Assembly (NCBI GenBank): GCA_917880885.1
Contig: OU862910.1
Coordinates: 12,164,710-12,228,709, forward strand
DNA length: 64,000 nt
Reading direction: 5' to 3'
DNA from: Limnephilus marmoratus
Taxonomy: Eukaryota; Arthropoda; Insecta; Trichoptera; Limnephilidae
Every line of letters begins with the position of its first letter. Positions within the stretch are counted from its first letter, which is position 1. The position numbers and the translations under genes are program-made. The notes below the pieces were generated by a model, which searched no databases, was not told where the DNA came from, and saw nothing but the letters and a program-made list of their open reading frames with translations. This document shows, one piece after another, positions 41,833 to 51,284 of the stretch.

Positions 41833-42945
41833 GATTAATGTTTTATGTTAATTCGACCAGAGTTTAAATATATACGCACAACATTCCGTGAATCTTGTAA
41901 ATGGATAGGTTTGACCTATAACCCTTTTACATTCAGGTTTTGCAAGAGCCAATTTACTTAAAATAAATGCAAATTATAATTAATGTGAATGTTGCTTTAG
42001 ACTTTAGAGGCATGAGATCTGCAGAAAAGTTGCACTCAAATTCATGCTATTTGGGGAAGTCAATAAATATTACTGGCCATATTTATATAAATTACCAATG
42101 AAGTGATTTTTGAACTTGAAGAATATTTTTTCTAATAGTGTTGCCTTTTCGATTGGAACACAACGTATCTACTAATTTCGGTTATCTATGATGATGTGAA
42201 ATTTACCTGTGCAATAATGAAATCAAATTTTCTAAGACGTTTTCAAAATTCGAACCGAAGGTTGCGTGAATTCAGATGAGCGATAAAGTAGTTACCCAAG
42301 GCTTGTAGAAAATGCGTTTAACAAATTTAGCTCATACGGGCCTTTTTAGAGAAAAAAAACTCGCTTTCGAAGTTTCGAGCGCGGCCCGTTTTTTTATTTA
42401 TAAAATAAATAAAAAATAATTTTGTAATTCTATATTTCAATTGTGTTTGTGGTTAAATTTTCAACATATGATTTTCATCGATTAACGGTATTAACTCGAA
42501 AGGCAAATTTCAAATAATCGTATTAGAAAATAAAGGCATTTGTTTTTAAAAGGCACGACGATTCTGAGTCAAATATTTTACAAATGTTTTCAGCTTATAA
42601 ATTCTACAATTAGATTATCCGATGATTTTTCACGGGTTGCGCTTGTTTTCCTTTTAAAGGGATCCTTTCGGATTGGGATTGCAACACTTAAAAATGCACT
42701 AGCATACTTAAAGTTCTTGGGGTTGAAGGCTTGATGTGAAGCTGCTAATTAAATTAACGTTAATTTGTGCTTTTTTGGAGCGAACTGCACGAAAATTTAT
42801 TTAATGCTTTTTAGACTCGCTAATTACATTGTGTATAACCACGTTTGTAAAGTGTGTTCAACTTCCTTACTGGCAACGCTGAAGTGAAGTGAAATAAAAT
42901 CATTACAATATTTTCTTCTTTTAAGGAGAATCTAAACGAACTTCA
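41833..42945. other. AT-rich DNA, nothing recognised
   Basis: A 64-codon frame at 42540-42734 shows no domain. No repeat partner was seen. Confidence 0.35.
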
Positions 42946-42949
42946 CGAA

Positions 42950-43200
42950 TATTTTTTTTGTTTGTTTATTTTTGGGGTGTTATGCCGTGTTGCGCTACCT
43001 CCTCCTTTAGCCACTGTTTCGGGCATCATCACAGTGTCCATCATCAGGGCAGATGTGTTGGCAGATGTGTAAACACATCTGCCCCGATGATGGATACTGT
43101 AACGATGTCCGAAACGTTGGCTAAAGGAGGAGGTAGCGCAACACAGCATAACACCCCAAAAATAAACAACAAAAATACTTTTGGCCGTGAAAATCTAAAA
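42950..43200. mobile_element. FB-1 fold-back element, long copy
   Basis: Left arm TTTATTTTTGGGGTGTTATG, then CCGTGTTGCGCTACCTCCTC, CTTTAGCCACTGTTTCGGGC and TCCATCATCAGGGCAGATGT. The right arm repeats this as reverse complement and ends ACAGCATAACACCCCAAAAA, then CAACAAAAATACTTTTGGCC. About 115 bp per arm with a tiny loop, so the whole element folds into a hairpin. Confidence 0.92.
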
Positions 43201-43254
43201 TCATATCTTCATGAATAACGCTTCTGAGAACGTCGAGATATTTAAAGCCACAAG

Positions 43255-43326
43255 TTTTTTTTTTGTTCAAGCTCGCAAGCTTTAACAATTTTTTTGTTCA
43301 AGCTCGCAAGCTTTAACAATTTTTTA
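43255..43326. repeat. tandem duplication, ~37-bp unit, two copies
   Basis: TTTTTGTTCAAGCTCGCAAG, then CTTTAACAA, occurs twice in direct succession. Confidence 0.92.
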
Positions 43327-44450
43327 TCAGTAAAGGGTTACCAAATATGATGATGAAAGTCACATTTGACTCGGAAAAAAACTCTTAAACGGCGAGTTAA
43401 GGAGAGGAATGAAAATTGCACAGCTTTTTAACTGAAATTCCTAGATAAACGCAAATACTCACAGCTCGTAAAGTCATTTCAATAACCAACTACAGCGCAA
43501 GTAAAAAGTAATCAAGACGGCGTTTGTTTGTTTCGTATATATCGCTATTTCTTACTTAGAAAAAAGATTTAGCTCTCTGGAATAAAACCGGGTGTAACCA
43601 GAAAGTAGTAACTTCCAGTTTTATATAAAAAAAATAAATCAATTGTGTGCACGAGATGCAAGACGCAAGATGCAATACGTAAGACGCCTGCCGCAAAAAC
43701 GAATAACCATAAAATGTCCCACACGTGGAACATGAATTTGTGTAAGCAAAACCGCTTCTAATTTGATTAATTATCATCACCATAGGATCTTTGAGTGTTT
43801 TTGTAAACATGACGATACTATTATTAAAAATTACGACCATCTTTTCTATTAATCACTCCTTCCTGGCGCCAGGGAATATGAATCAACTTTTTGTCCAGAA
43901 TCAGCTGGTGATGCAGACTGTATCAATGTGCACATATAATATGGACGTTTTACTTCCAGAAAGAAAAAAATAAAATGCTCTGAAATAGACTGAAGATGTT
44001 TCTAACTTCACCAAGTCTTCTGTCTCCATAAGCATTACGCATCTGACTGATATTGTGCAGTGAGCTTTATTAAATTGTCATTCGCCTTGAAAATATTATA
44101 TTAGATGAGTATTAATTTATTTTGATACAACATATTTTAAGTGTTCTTTGGAGATGACTATCAGAATATTAACCTTGCTTTGTACAGCAGCCAAGCCATG
44201 TTGTGTCTTTGGAGAGAAAAGCTCTAATATTTGTTTGACCTTATTGTAGTTTGTTGACTTGTAGGTAAAATGTAAAACATTCACATTTCTATTTTTTTTA
44301 ATAAACATAGTGTGTATTTTAGAGCTATGCGCATTGTATTCCCTATCATGATCATGGGATTACATATATGCAGTACAGTACCTTTCGATTCATAGTAAAA
44401 TATTTTTCATTATGTATTTTAAGTAATCTATCTAAATCGCTTTTACGTAT
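43327..44450. other. unassigned DNA
   Basis: AT-rich, with no recognisable coding region. Frames at 43556-43840 (minus) and 44117-44308 (minus) have no identifiable domain. Confidence 0.35.
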
Positions 44451-44454
44451 TTAA

Positions 44455-44727
44455 TTTTAGTTTTATTTTATTTTATTAAAATTTATTATTTTACTGACAT
44501 TTATTAAATTTTTAAATGGGGGCCTCAGCACGGGTAAAGCACCCTGTAAGACCCATATTGTAAAATAATAATTTAATGTACGAAGATAACAATAGTAATC
44601 TAAACGAAAAATGGAAGAGAACAAGACAGAGAAAAATAGAAAAAAATAATAGTCGCAACTTGGACTCGAACCCAGAACCTCTCGTCTAATCGGGACGTGC
44701 GCGTTTACCAATTCCGCCATTGCCACC
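44455..44727 (-). mobile_element. SINE-2 copy, full structure
   Basis: The minus-strand head GGTGGCAATGGCGGAATTGG, then TAAACGCGCACG, has the A box. The B box GGGTTCGAGTCC is near 44672. The tail contains TTTTCTCTGTCTTGTTCTCT, TCGTTTAGATTACTATTG, and a 3' module TACAGGGTGCTTTACCCGTG, then CTGAGGCCCCC, ending A/T-rich. The tRNA-like part is Leu-like in its A-box style (inference). Confidence 0.78.
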
Positions 44728-44811
44728 AAGGAAAATTAAATATTTAAAGATAATATTGCTAATTCTAAAGTTTGAAATATGAAATTGACAAATATGACGG
44801 TTTGACAGAAG

Positions 44812-44940
44812 ATGGTAATGGCGGAATTGGTAAACGAGTTCTAGTTGCAACAATTATCTTTTTCTATTTTTCTGTGTCTTGTTCTCTTTCATATTTTCAT
44901 TTAGATTATTATTATCTTACTCTTCAATGATATATTACAT
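44812..44940 (+). mobile_element. SINE-2 copy, internally deleted
   Basis: GATGGTAATGGCGGAATTGG, then TAAACGAGTTCTAGTTGCAA, jumps from the A-box region to the tail (TTTTTCTGTGTCTTGTTCTC, then TTCATTTAGATTATTATTAT). The B box is lost. It lies head-to-head with the copy at 44455-44727, 84 bp apart. Confidence 0.75.
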
Positions 44941-45099
44941 TGATGGGAATAATCTTCAAAAGATATAAAAAGAGAGTTTTTCTTACAAAAATACAATAAA
45001 GTATTGTTAAAAAATACAAAAATGGGACAGATAACAATAATTTATTGTCTTTACAGGATGTCTGAATTATTTTTGTCCCATTTTTTGTTAGGTTTTAGT

Positions 45100-45192
45100 A
45101 GATGTTTGGTTGTGGGATATTTTGTCTGTAGGATATTTTGTCGGAGCATATTTTGTCAGGGATATTTTGTCGCGGGATGAAAAGTCGCAGAA
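45100..45192 (+). repeat. short GATATTTTGTC-type minisatellite
   Basis: About four 17-21-bp units GGGATATTTTGTCNG are followed by GCGGGATGAAAAGTCGCAG. Pattern and terminal text resemble the outer arm of the fold-back at 34929-35432 (GCAGGATGAACTGTC). Confidence 0.7.
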
Positions 45193-45910
45193 CCAATTGA
45201 CATTCGCACAAGAGTATGGAAGAAGTTTAAGTTGGTTCTTTGAAAAGGAATATGGAAAGTTTCGGGTTTATTTCGAAGATGTTCTTTGGGGAAGTTCTAC
45301 AAGGTTATTTATTATTTTGAAAGGGAATTTCATGTCGTTATGTCACGACGTTCAATGGTTTAATAATGTTTCTAATTTGAAATATTCAAGGCGTTATAGT
45401 AAAATATAAATAAACATTATACAGGCACTATTCACAAGTAGTAAGCAGTGAGGACGATGATGCCAGATCTCACGGTTATTGTTTTTCCGTTTATATAGCA
45501 ATTATTAATTTATGCACTTCGCAGTTCATAAGAGACTTTATATCTTTGTTTCTGGAATGATACCTACATACAAGATGGGCATATATGCTTTGAATTTAGG
45601 TAGGCACATAAAGATAAAATGGCATTCCGATCTAAAACACAAATGTTTTTAAGATGACTTATAAATTGCATTGTAAATACTTCCTGTACTTACTTTATGA
45701 TAACGAAATTCTTCGCATTCCTAAAATGGTGTCACTGTTGACAAAATTTATATTTACCTCGGATTAAAAAAATTATGCAATAAAGCATTCCGGACAAGAA
45801 TTGTCTCGAAGCTATTTTCATTGTTGCGAATTTCATATTTGTCTTATTTTGAGATAAATTAATTATACTATTACTCCACCTTCCCTTGCAATGTAATTTG
45901 TACACAAAGA
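45193..45910. other. AT-rich DNA, nothing recognised
   Basis: A frame continuing to 45409 is open but unrelated to any family I know. Confidence 0.35.
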
Positions 45911-45913
45911 GTT

Positions 45914-46237
45914 AAAAAAACAAAGTTTTCTTACTTATATCCTATAAAAAAACAAAGTTTTCTTACTTATATCCTATAAAAAAACAAAGTTTTCGTACTT
46001 ATAACCCGTAAAAAAACAAAGTTTTCTTACTTATATCCTATAAAAAAACAAAGTTTTCGTACTTATAACCCGTAAAAAAACAAAGTTTTCTTACTTATAT
46101 CCTATAAAAAAACAAAGTTTTCGTACTTATAACCCGTAAAAAAACAAAGTTTTCTTACATATATCCTATAAAAAAACAAAGTTTTCGTACTTATAACCCG
46201 TAAAAAAACAAAGTTTTCTTACTTATAGGTCGTAAAA
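45914..46237. repeat. 32-bp tandem array with alternating variants
   Basis: About ten 32-bp units of AAAAAAACAAAGTTTTC plus 15 bases. Two variants occur: A (TTACTTATATCCTAT) and B (GTACTTATAACCCGT). After an initial A-A pair the order alternates B-A-B-A-B-A-B-A, giving a 64-bp higher-order period. Confidence 0.92.
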
Positions 46238-46262
46238 ATTTCTCATTTATAAATATCTAACA

Positions 46263-46271
46263 GACCCGGCC
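46263..46271. repeat. left 9-bp target duplication
   Basis: GACCCGGCC; exact copy at 46657-46665. It is part of the Rep-5 5' end in both places. Confidence 0.88.
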
Positions 46272-46656
46272 GCGTACTTACAAAACCTATACCGATTCAG
46301 TCGCGGTAACGACAATTTACATTTTAAATCTACCTCTATATTGGTTATTTTTTATCACATTGCAAAAACAAAAATTGTTATAAAATCTAGATAAAATAAT
46401 CTTTCTGATGTGTATATTAGAAATGAATAATTTTATTTCTAAATATTTAAATTTTAATATTATTCCCATATGTTGTAAATACACCTCTATATTGATAATT
46501 TTGTATCACTTTGCAAAAACAAAAATTGTTCTAAAATTTAGATAAAATTACCTTTCCAATGTGTATTTTAGAAATTAATAATTTTATTTCCAAATATTTA
46601 AATTTTGATATTGAAATTTTAAAGCGACTGAAACGCGGTAGGGATTGTAAATACGC
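46272..46656. mobile_element. 385-bp MITE with 33-bp terminal inverted repeats and 9-bp TSD
   Basis: Start GCGTACTTACAAAACCTATA, then CCGATTCAGTCGC. End, read inward, GCGTATTTACAATCCCTACC, then GCGTTTCAGTCGC. The exact 9-bp duplication GACCCGGCC flanks it, and the host Rep-5 sequence resumes after it. The interior is two direct repeats of ~150 bp (from ACCTCTATATTG near 46330 and near 46484), each with TTGCAAAAACAAAAATTGTT and TTAATAATTTTATTT-like blocks. A 9-bp duplication fits Mutator-like elements (9-11 bp) or Merlin (8-9 bp). No transposase present. Confidence 0.85.
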
Positions 46657-46865
46657 GACCCGGCCACACGTTGCTGTGCAATTTCTCATGAATTTCTCAA
46701 GCATGTATTATACGTAGGTATAAACCTTCCTATTGAATAACTCTATCAATTGGTGAAAACCGCATGAAAATTCTTTGCGTAGTTTAAATGATCTATGCGC
46801 ACATACATTTTGAGCGACTTCATTTTATACGTTGTAATGACAGTATTTTCAAATGTCTTTTCAAG
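46657..46865 (+). repeat. Rep-5 copy
   Basis: GACCCGGCCACACGTTGCTG, then CCTTCCTATTGAATAACTCT, GGTGAAAACCGCATGAAAAT, GTAGTTTAAATGATCTATGC and CGACTTCATTTTATACG. Partner of 32985-33300. Its first nine bases double as the target site of the MITE to its left. Confidence 0.7.
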
Positions 46866-46984
46866 TAAAAAAAAGGTTTGACTGAGAATTGAAACTTCCT
46901 ACACAGGAACAGGAGTCAGCCACGCTACTAAGTCAAATCCAGGTTGGATAAGACCGACATTTATTTCGTGTATTAACTGCTGTA

Positions 46985-47165
46985 ACGTCATCGAATTTCA
47001 GAGAAATGTGTAAATGTCGGCGTGTGTATGTGTGATTGCCACCAAAATGCAGAAAAAATGCATTGTCATCTACAGCGAATCTATCTGCCGAGTTTCAGCT
47101 TCATCGGATGTCGGGAAGTGGGTTAATTTCTACATCCACTTCATTCATACATTCATTCAATCAAG
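46985..47165 (+). repeat. interspersed repeat, partner of 17000-17215
   Basis: GCATTGTCATCTACAGCGAA, then CTGCCGAGTTTCAGCTTCAT and GGAAGTGGGTTAATTTC, align with the reverse complement of 17090-17200. Confidence 0.6.
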
Positions 47166-47389
47166 AAAACAAAAAAGAAATTCAAATAGATGTATTTAAA
47201 AAAAAGGGAACAGAGTATATATACTTTACTCTGTTTGATAGATTGAATTAAGATGCTTATTAGTAGTAGACATTCTAAATATTTCCCTGCTGAAAGACAA
47301 CCAATCAGAATCGAAACGTTGTTTAAAATGGTGATATCCGTGTTGCCGTTGATTTTAGAACCGTCAAAAATTTAAACGAATGAAATACA

Positions 47390-47506
47390 CTTCAGATTTT
47401 ATGTCCGGGTTAAATCTTCCCCACAGGAAAAACTAAACCCTTCCTCACATTTTTCCACGATCATCTAGTCAGTTCACGCTATGCAATTGCACTATATATA
47501 TATATA
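47390..47506 (-). mobile_element. R2/R4-type retrotransposon 3' UTR end, split part
   Basis: The reverse complement reads ATAGTGCAATTGCATAGCGT, ACTAGATGATC, GGGTTTAGTTTTTCC and GATTTAACCCGGACAT. This is the distal 3' UTR of the element at 55739-57758 with moderate divergence. The proximal 3' UTR and coding end of the same copy continue at 48300-48530, beyond an inserted LINE. Confidence 0.82.
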
Positions 47507-48299
47507 CTCTTGCCATATATCGCAGCTCACTCAGTCTTGCTACAAACTTCTTGGGTTCATCATCAGGACTTGTAAGCAGTTTGATAACCAAGAAGTTATG
47601 CTAGCGTTATTCGATGGCATACTGAGAAGCAAGCTGGAGTACGCGAGCGATGTTTGGGCACCGTACCACCAGAAGAACATTGATATGTTAGAGCAAATCC
47701 AGAAGAAATTCCTCAGGTATGTTTATATGCGGAAGCATGGAACCTATCCAAGGTTCGTGCACCATATTGACTTACTTGAGAAAATTGATTCTGTGAGTCT
47801 AGAAACTAGACGGAAAGCAAGTCTTGCTATTCTGTCTTTCAAAATTTGGAACAATTTCGTCGATAGCCAATTTCTCTTGGGATTTTATGATTTATATGTA
47901 CCAGACTACTACAGCCGAAGTCGACATCATGACTTATTTAAAGTACCGAAAGGCAGAACAGACGTCTTGGCAAAGCATAGCATGACGAGGGGCGTGGTGC
48001 TGTTAAATGAAATTGCAATCCATTTGGATGTAAGTGACTGTTCTTTGCATGCCTTAAAAATTGAAGAGTCACTTGCCTAAATGCTCAAAGGGTATCTAAA
48101 TTGTGTTGGAATTATTCTGTTGTACAATAATAATAAAAAATAAAATAAAATATATAGTAGTAGTTTTGTTGTTACATTTTTCTTCATTATATTATATTTT
48201 CATTATTGTTTTAGTTTTAAAGTATTTAAAAGTACCGTGTTACTTAACTTATAAACAAAGAATGTAAAAGCCCATTAGGGAGTATAATAAATAAATAAA
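47507..48299 (+). mobile_element. LINE 3' end inserted into the R2/R4-type copy
   Basis: A plus-strand, 5'-truncated non-LTR retrotransposon with ORF end, 3' UTR and an AATAAATAAATAAATAATAA tail. Its insertion splits a minus-strand R2/R4-type copy between the TTTGTATTTAT and TATAGTGCAATTGC parts of that element's 3' UTR. This shows the LINE is the younger insertion. Confidence 0.8.
47516..48080 (+). pseudogene. LINE reverse-transcriptase C-terminal fragment
   Basis: About 188 codons of uninterrupted frame: YKLLGFIIRTCKQF and LFDGILRSKLEYASDVWAPY, then IDMLEQIQKKFLRYVYMRK. These are the thumb/connection motifs that follow the polymerase in Jockey-like elements. The tail holds ARRK-like ETRRKASLAILSF, VPDYYSRSRHHDLFKVPKGR and a terminal LNEIAIHLDVSDCSLHAL. 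The first codons of the open frame (from 47481) belong to the host element and are not LINE sequence. The catalytic DD pair is upstream of the truncation and absent. Inactive copy; clade from style of the C-terminus. Confidence 0.8.
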
Positions 48300-48530
48300 T
48301 AATAAATACAAAATAATACAAGAACCTCATGTCAACCTACCAGAGATAATAATTCACCGACTCCAGATATTTTCATATGAGAGGTTTCGGCTCGGTAGAA
48401 CTCCTAATTGGACCTATAAATCCAACTCATCCCTCAATATAAATATTTAAAAAATCTTTTGTAATCCTACATGTGTTAAAAATGTTTTTTGCATTTTTAT
48501 ATATTAATTTTTTGACAAATCTAATATGCC
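48300..48530 (-). mobile_element. R2/R4-type retrotransposon coding end and proximal 3' UTR, split part
   Basis: The reverse complement runs GCATATTAGATTTGTCAAAA, ATAAAAATGCAAAAAA, ACATGTAGGATTACAAAAGA and TTATATTGAGGGATGAGTTG, then the stop and TATCTGGAGTCGGTGAATTA, as in 57370-57600. The 5' truncation is at 48530. It differs from the 55.7-kb copy by many more substitutions than the two 55-59-kb copies differ from each other, so it is older. Confidence 0.85.
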
Positions 48531-48548
48531 TATGAGAGAGCTAGGTAT

Positions 48549-48634
48549 AGGGTGGCGCAAAACTACCGTTTTATTTTGAATCTCATTGTAATGTGTAATA
48601 AGATTCAAACCATATCGGTAGTTTTGCGCCACCT
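48549..48634. mobile_element. ~85-bp palindromic MITE
   Basis: Ends GGTGGCGCAAAACTACCG and its reverse complement. An inner inverted pair GAATCTCATT/AATAAGATTC makes the whole unit nearly palindromic. TA dinucleotides flank both ends, which fits a tiny Tc1/mariner-type MITE. Confidence 0.75.
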
Positions 48635-48817
48635 TTATAATGCCAGTAGCCGAAATAACAAATGGTAATATTTTAGTCTGAGAAAGTCAAATTCTTTTAA
48701 TCTCATTTCCTAAATCTGAATATTTTTTCAGAAACAGATTTTTATAGTAATATTATTAACATCAAAGTAATAATTCTGGTAGGTAACTACTTTATCGCTT
48801 CTCTGACATGATTTATG

Positions 48818-49137
48818 CTGGGTTTTGGGAACTAATTTGCTTACTTACTAGTGATTCCTGATATTTTTTGGTGTAAAAATTGTAAATGAAATTTTGGTCT
48901 CCATTGACTTTTGATTTTTTTCCCACAGGTCAACACTGGTCACTCAGTCGAGTAACCGCCCAAATCCTCACCCTGTCCCTAACTGACCAATATCTACTGA
49001 TTTTTTAAGCTTTAAGTTGGAAAATGCACCAAAAATGTCACCGGATACCAAAATTTCGTTCACCTTTTTTACTTCAAATAATGTAAGGAATCACTGGTTA
49101 AATTTATTCAAGTACATCCCTTAATTAACACCCTGTA
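48818..49137. mobile_element. MITE with ~50-bp imperfect terminal inverted repeats
   Basis: The right end read inward is ACAGGGTGTTAATTAAGGGA, then TTTAACCAGTGATTCCTTAC. The left end is CTGGGTTTTGGG, then TTACTTACTAGTGATTCCTG. The interior shares CACTGG, TCACTCAGTCGAGTAACCG and CCTAACTGACCAATA-like text with the copy at 18748. Confidence 0.65.
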
Positions 49138-49249
49138 GGTATACTTAAAATCAGATCATACTTAGAAAAAAAAATTGAATTTTAACCATTACAATACATT
49201 AATTGAGCATTTTTACAAACATCACAGATAACCAAATTAAGTACACTAG

Positions 49250-49673
49250 TGACAAATCCATCTTATATATTTTATTATTTCAAGTGTTTGTTAAATAAAT
49301 GTTCAATCTCGAATACTCTCTCCTTCCCGCATCGTTTTATCCCTCACTGATAAGGAGCTAGGGATGCTATTGGTTAGAAGCCACAGGCGTCACAGATGGT
49401 CTGACCGATATAAGGTCATGTGGTATCTCGAGAAAAAGTCACCTTCCGGTCCTATCCGCGCATCTTCCATAAACCGTTTTGTTAAAATGTAAGAGCCGGT
49501 GAGGGAATAATTTGATTCCTTTGGGTTAAGTACCTACCCATAAAGTGTACTGTTTTACTATTATTGAATTGTGTCATACTTGCAAAATTGATTTTACCTA
49601 CTCCAAATAAAGACTACTTACCTGTGTTTACCGTAATGTAATTGTGGATTTTATTTTTATTACCACTGCTACA
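49250..49673 (+). mobile_element. solo LTR
   Basis: TG...CA-bounded sequence aligned with the split LTR at 36243-38020: TATATTTTATTATTTCA, CAATCTCGAATACTCTCTCC, ATTGGTTAGAAGCCACAG, GATATAAGGTCATGTGGTAT, TACTCCAAATAAAGACTACT. Uninterrupted, ~424 bp, without internal genes. Solo LTRs arise by LTR-LTR recombination. Superfamily not determined. Confidence 0.65.
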
Positions 49674-49798
49674 CGTTTGATAAAAATTTATTTTTTTATT
49701 TTTTTTTATTTCATAAAATTTTTTATTAGTTACAGATATTTGTTTTTTTTTTTGGCTAGCACACTGGGCTCATGCCCGTGTTATGGTAGCCGTACATT
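49674..49798. repeat. T-rich low complexity
   Basis: T runs broken by A, then GGCTAGCACACTGGGCTCAT and CCCGTG text that resembles a SINE 3' module but is too short to place. Confidence 0.4.
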
Positions 49799-49799
49799 C

Positions 49800-49875
49800 A
49801 ATATTTAAATAAATGAAGACAATATAAGCGAAACTCATCGAAAATCTGGAAACAGAAAAATCGGAAAAATGGAAA
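49800..49875 (-). mobile_element. SINE-3 tail fragment
   Basis: AATAAATGAAGACAATATAA, then GCGAAACTCATCGAAAATCT and GGAAACAGAAAAAT, is the reverse complement of the SINE-3 tail. Confidence 0.7.
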
Positions 49876-50650
49876 TACTCACAAAGTTAAAATAAAAATA
49901 AAATATTTAATATTTGTTTAAATTAATACAATTACTATTTTATTAAAACAGATGATTAAATATACTTAATAAAAATTATGAAATATTTAAAAGTAAGTGA
50001 AAAATAAAGAGAAAAAAAGATCATATTTTAAAAGTAGAAATAAAAATGAAAATTCAAATTTTGAAATACAAAAATTAATAATAAAGATTAAATGTTAAGA
50101 ACTCAAGTGTTCTATACAAATATATAAATTAAAACATATAAGTATATAAATTAAAATTAAAAAAAAAAAAAAAAATTGTTGAAAAAATTAAGAGAAAAAA
50201 AATAACAACATTTAAAAAAAAATAGAAATAAAAATGGAAATTAAAATTTTGAAATGCAAAAATTAATAATTAAAATGTAGTACATATTGTATTAAATACC
50301 TATATTATGTCCAGCACTCCTCGAGATTCTTAAAAGGTTAGGAGTTACGAGATCCGTTGGTAGTGTGAAATTAGAGACCGTTCAAGCCCAACCTCATATG
50401 TGCCCAACTCCGTAATGTTATGTCATTGATACCCTGACCGCAAGATGCCGCCATGTGAGCTGAGAGCTGGAGCCGGTGTTCACGAGTGTGCTTGTGGTTT
50501 CACCATTCCATGGCTTCCATTGTTTGTGGTACATATTGATAATTTAATATACTTTGTAAGGCAGCACAGTTATGTGTTTACATGAACGCAATATCCCATG
50601 AAATATAATAATGCGTGTGAAAGCCCATACGTGTTTCGCGATCTAGTCTA
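49876..50650. other. A-rich DNA, nothing recognised
   Basis: Long A/T-only stretches to about 50290, then mixed sequence without genes or repeat partners. Confidence 0.4.
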
Positions 50651-50654
50651 CCGG

Positions 50655-50905
50655 TGGAATAGGCTGGTAACTCTTCACAACTTGCGCGCTATCATACATC
50701 ATACAAATTTCATAACACCAGACTTACCACTAAAGTTTCATCGTAATCGGATGAATAGTTTAGGAAATAATAATATAACGCCAGAGCTCACTTTTATACA
50801 TATAAAAACCATCTCGGGCATGCGCATATCAAATCACCACACCATTCATCGCAATCGGATGAAAGTTATAGGAACGCGTAAGGGACAAACAAAGAAACAT
50901 TAGAT
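50655..50905 (+). repeat. Rep-4-related copy, internally duplicated
   Basis: TACAAATTTCATAACACCAG, then GTTTCATCGTAATCGGATGA, is followed by a second round (ATAACGCCAGAGCTCACTTT, then CATTCATCGCAATCGGATGA). The far end GGGACAAACAAAG resembles 40178-40195 in inverse. Confidence 0.55.
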
Positions 50906-50910
50906 AAGTT

Positions 50911-51110
50911 TTAAGATTTTCAGAGCCAAAAGTATTTTCGTTATTTGTTTTTGTGGTGTTATGCCGTGTTGCGCTACCTCCTTCTTTAGCCAATGTTTCG
51001 GACAGCGTTGCAGTGTCCATCATCAGGGCAGATCCGGCAGATCCGGTAGATCTACCTAAGGTAAAGAAGGAGGTAGCGCAACACGGCATAACCCCCCAAA
51101 AACAAGTAAC
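50911..51110. mobile_element. FB-1 fold-back element
   Basis: GTGGTGTTATGCCGTGTTGC, CTCCTTCTTTAGCCAATGTT, TCCATCATCAGGGCAGAT; right arm AAGAAGGAGGTAGCGCAACA, then CGGCATAACCCCCCAAAAAC. The centre is shortened to a GATCCGG repeat. Confidence 0.9.
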
Positions 51111-51284
51111 GAAAAAAGAGAAACATTAATTTTTATATATTATGATAAGAGAAAATTATAATAATATCGTTTTTTGGCTCCGAGGTCCACTGTTCACAGA
51201 ATTACTAATGTAATTGCTGAAGATGAATGACCCTATGAAAACTTGTTTGATAAAATAATAAAAAAGCAGGGCTGATTCTGACAT

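Noticed and set aside
47297..47350. Another SINE-1 fragment (AATCGAAACGTTGTTTAAAA, then CCGTGTT)
   Set aside because: Similarity to the SINE-1 body is short and diverged, and no other family block accompanies it.
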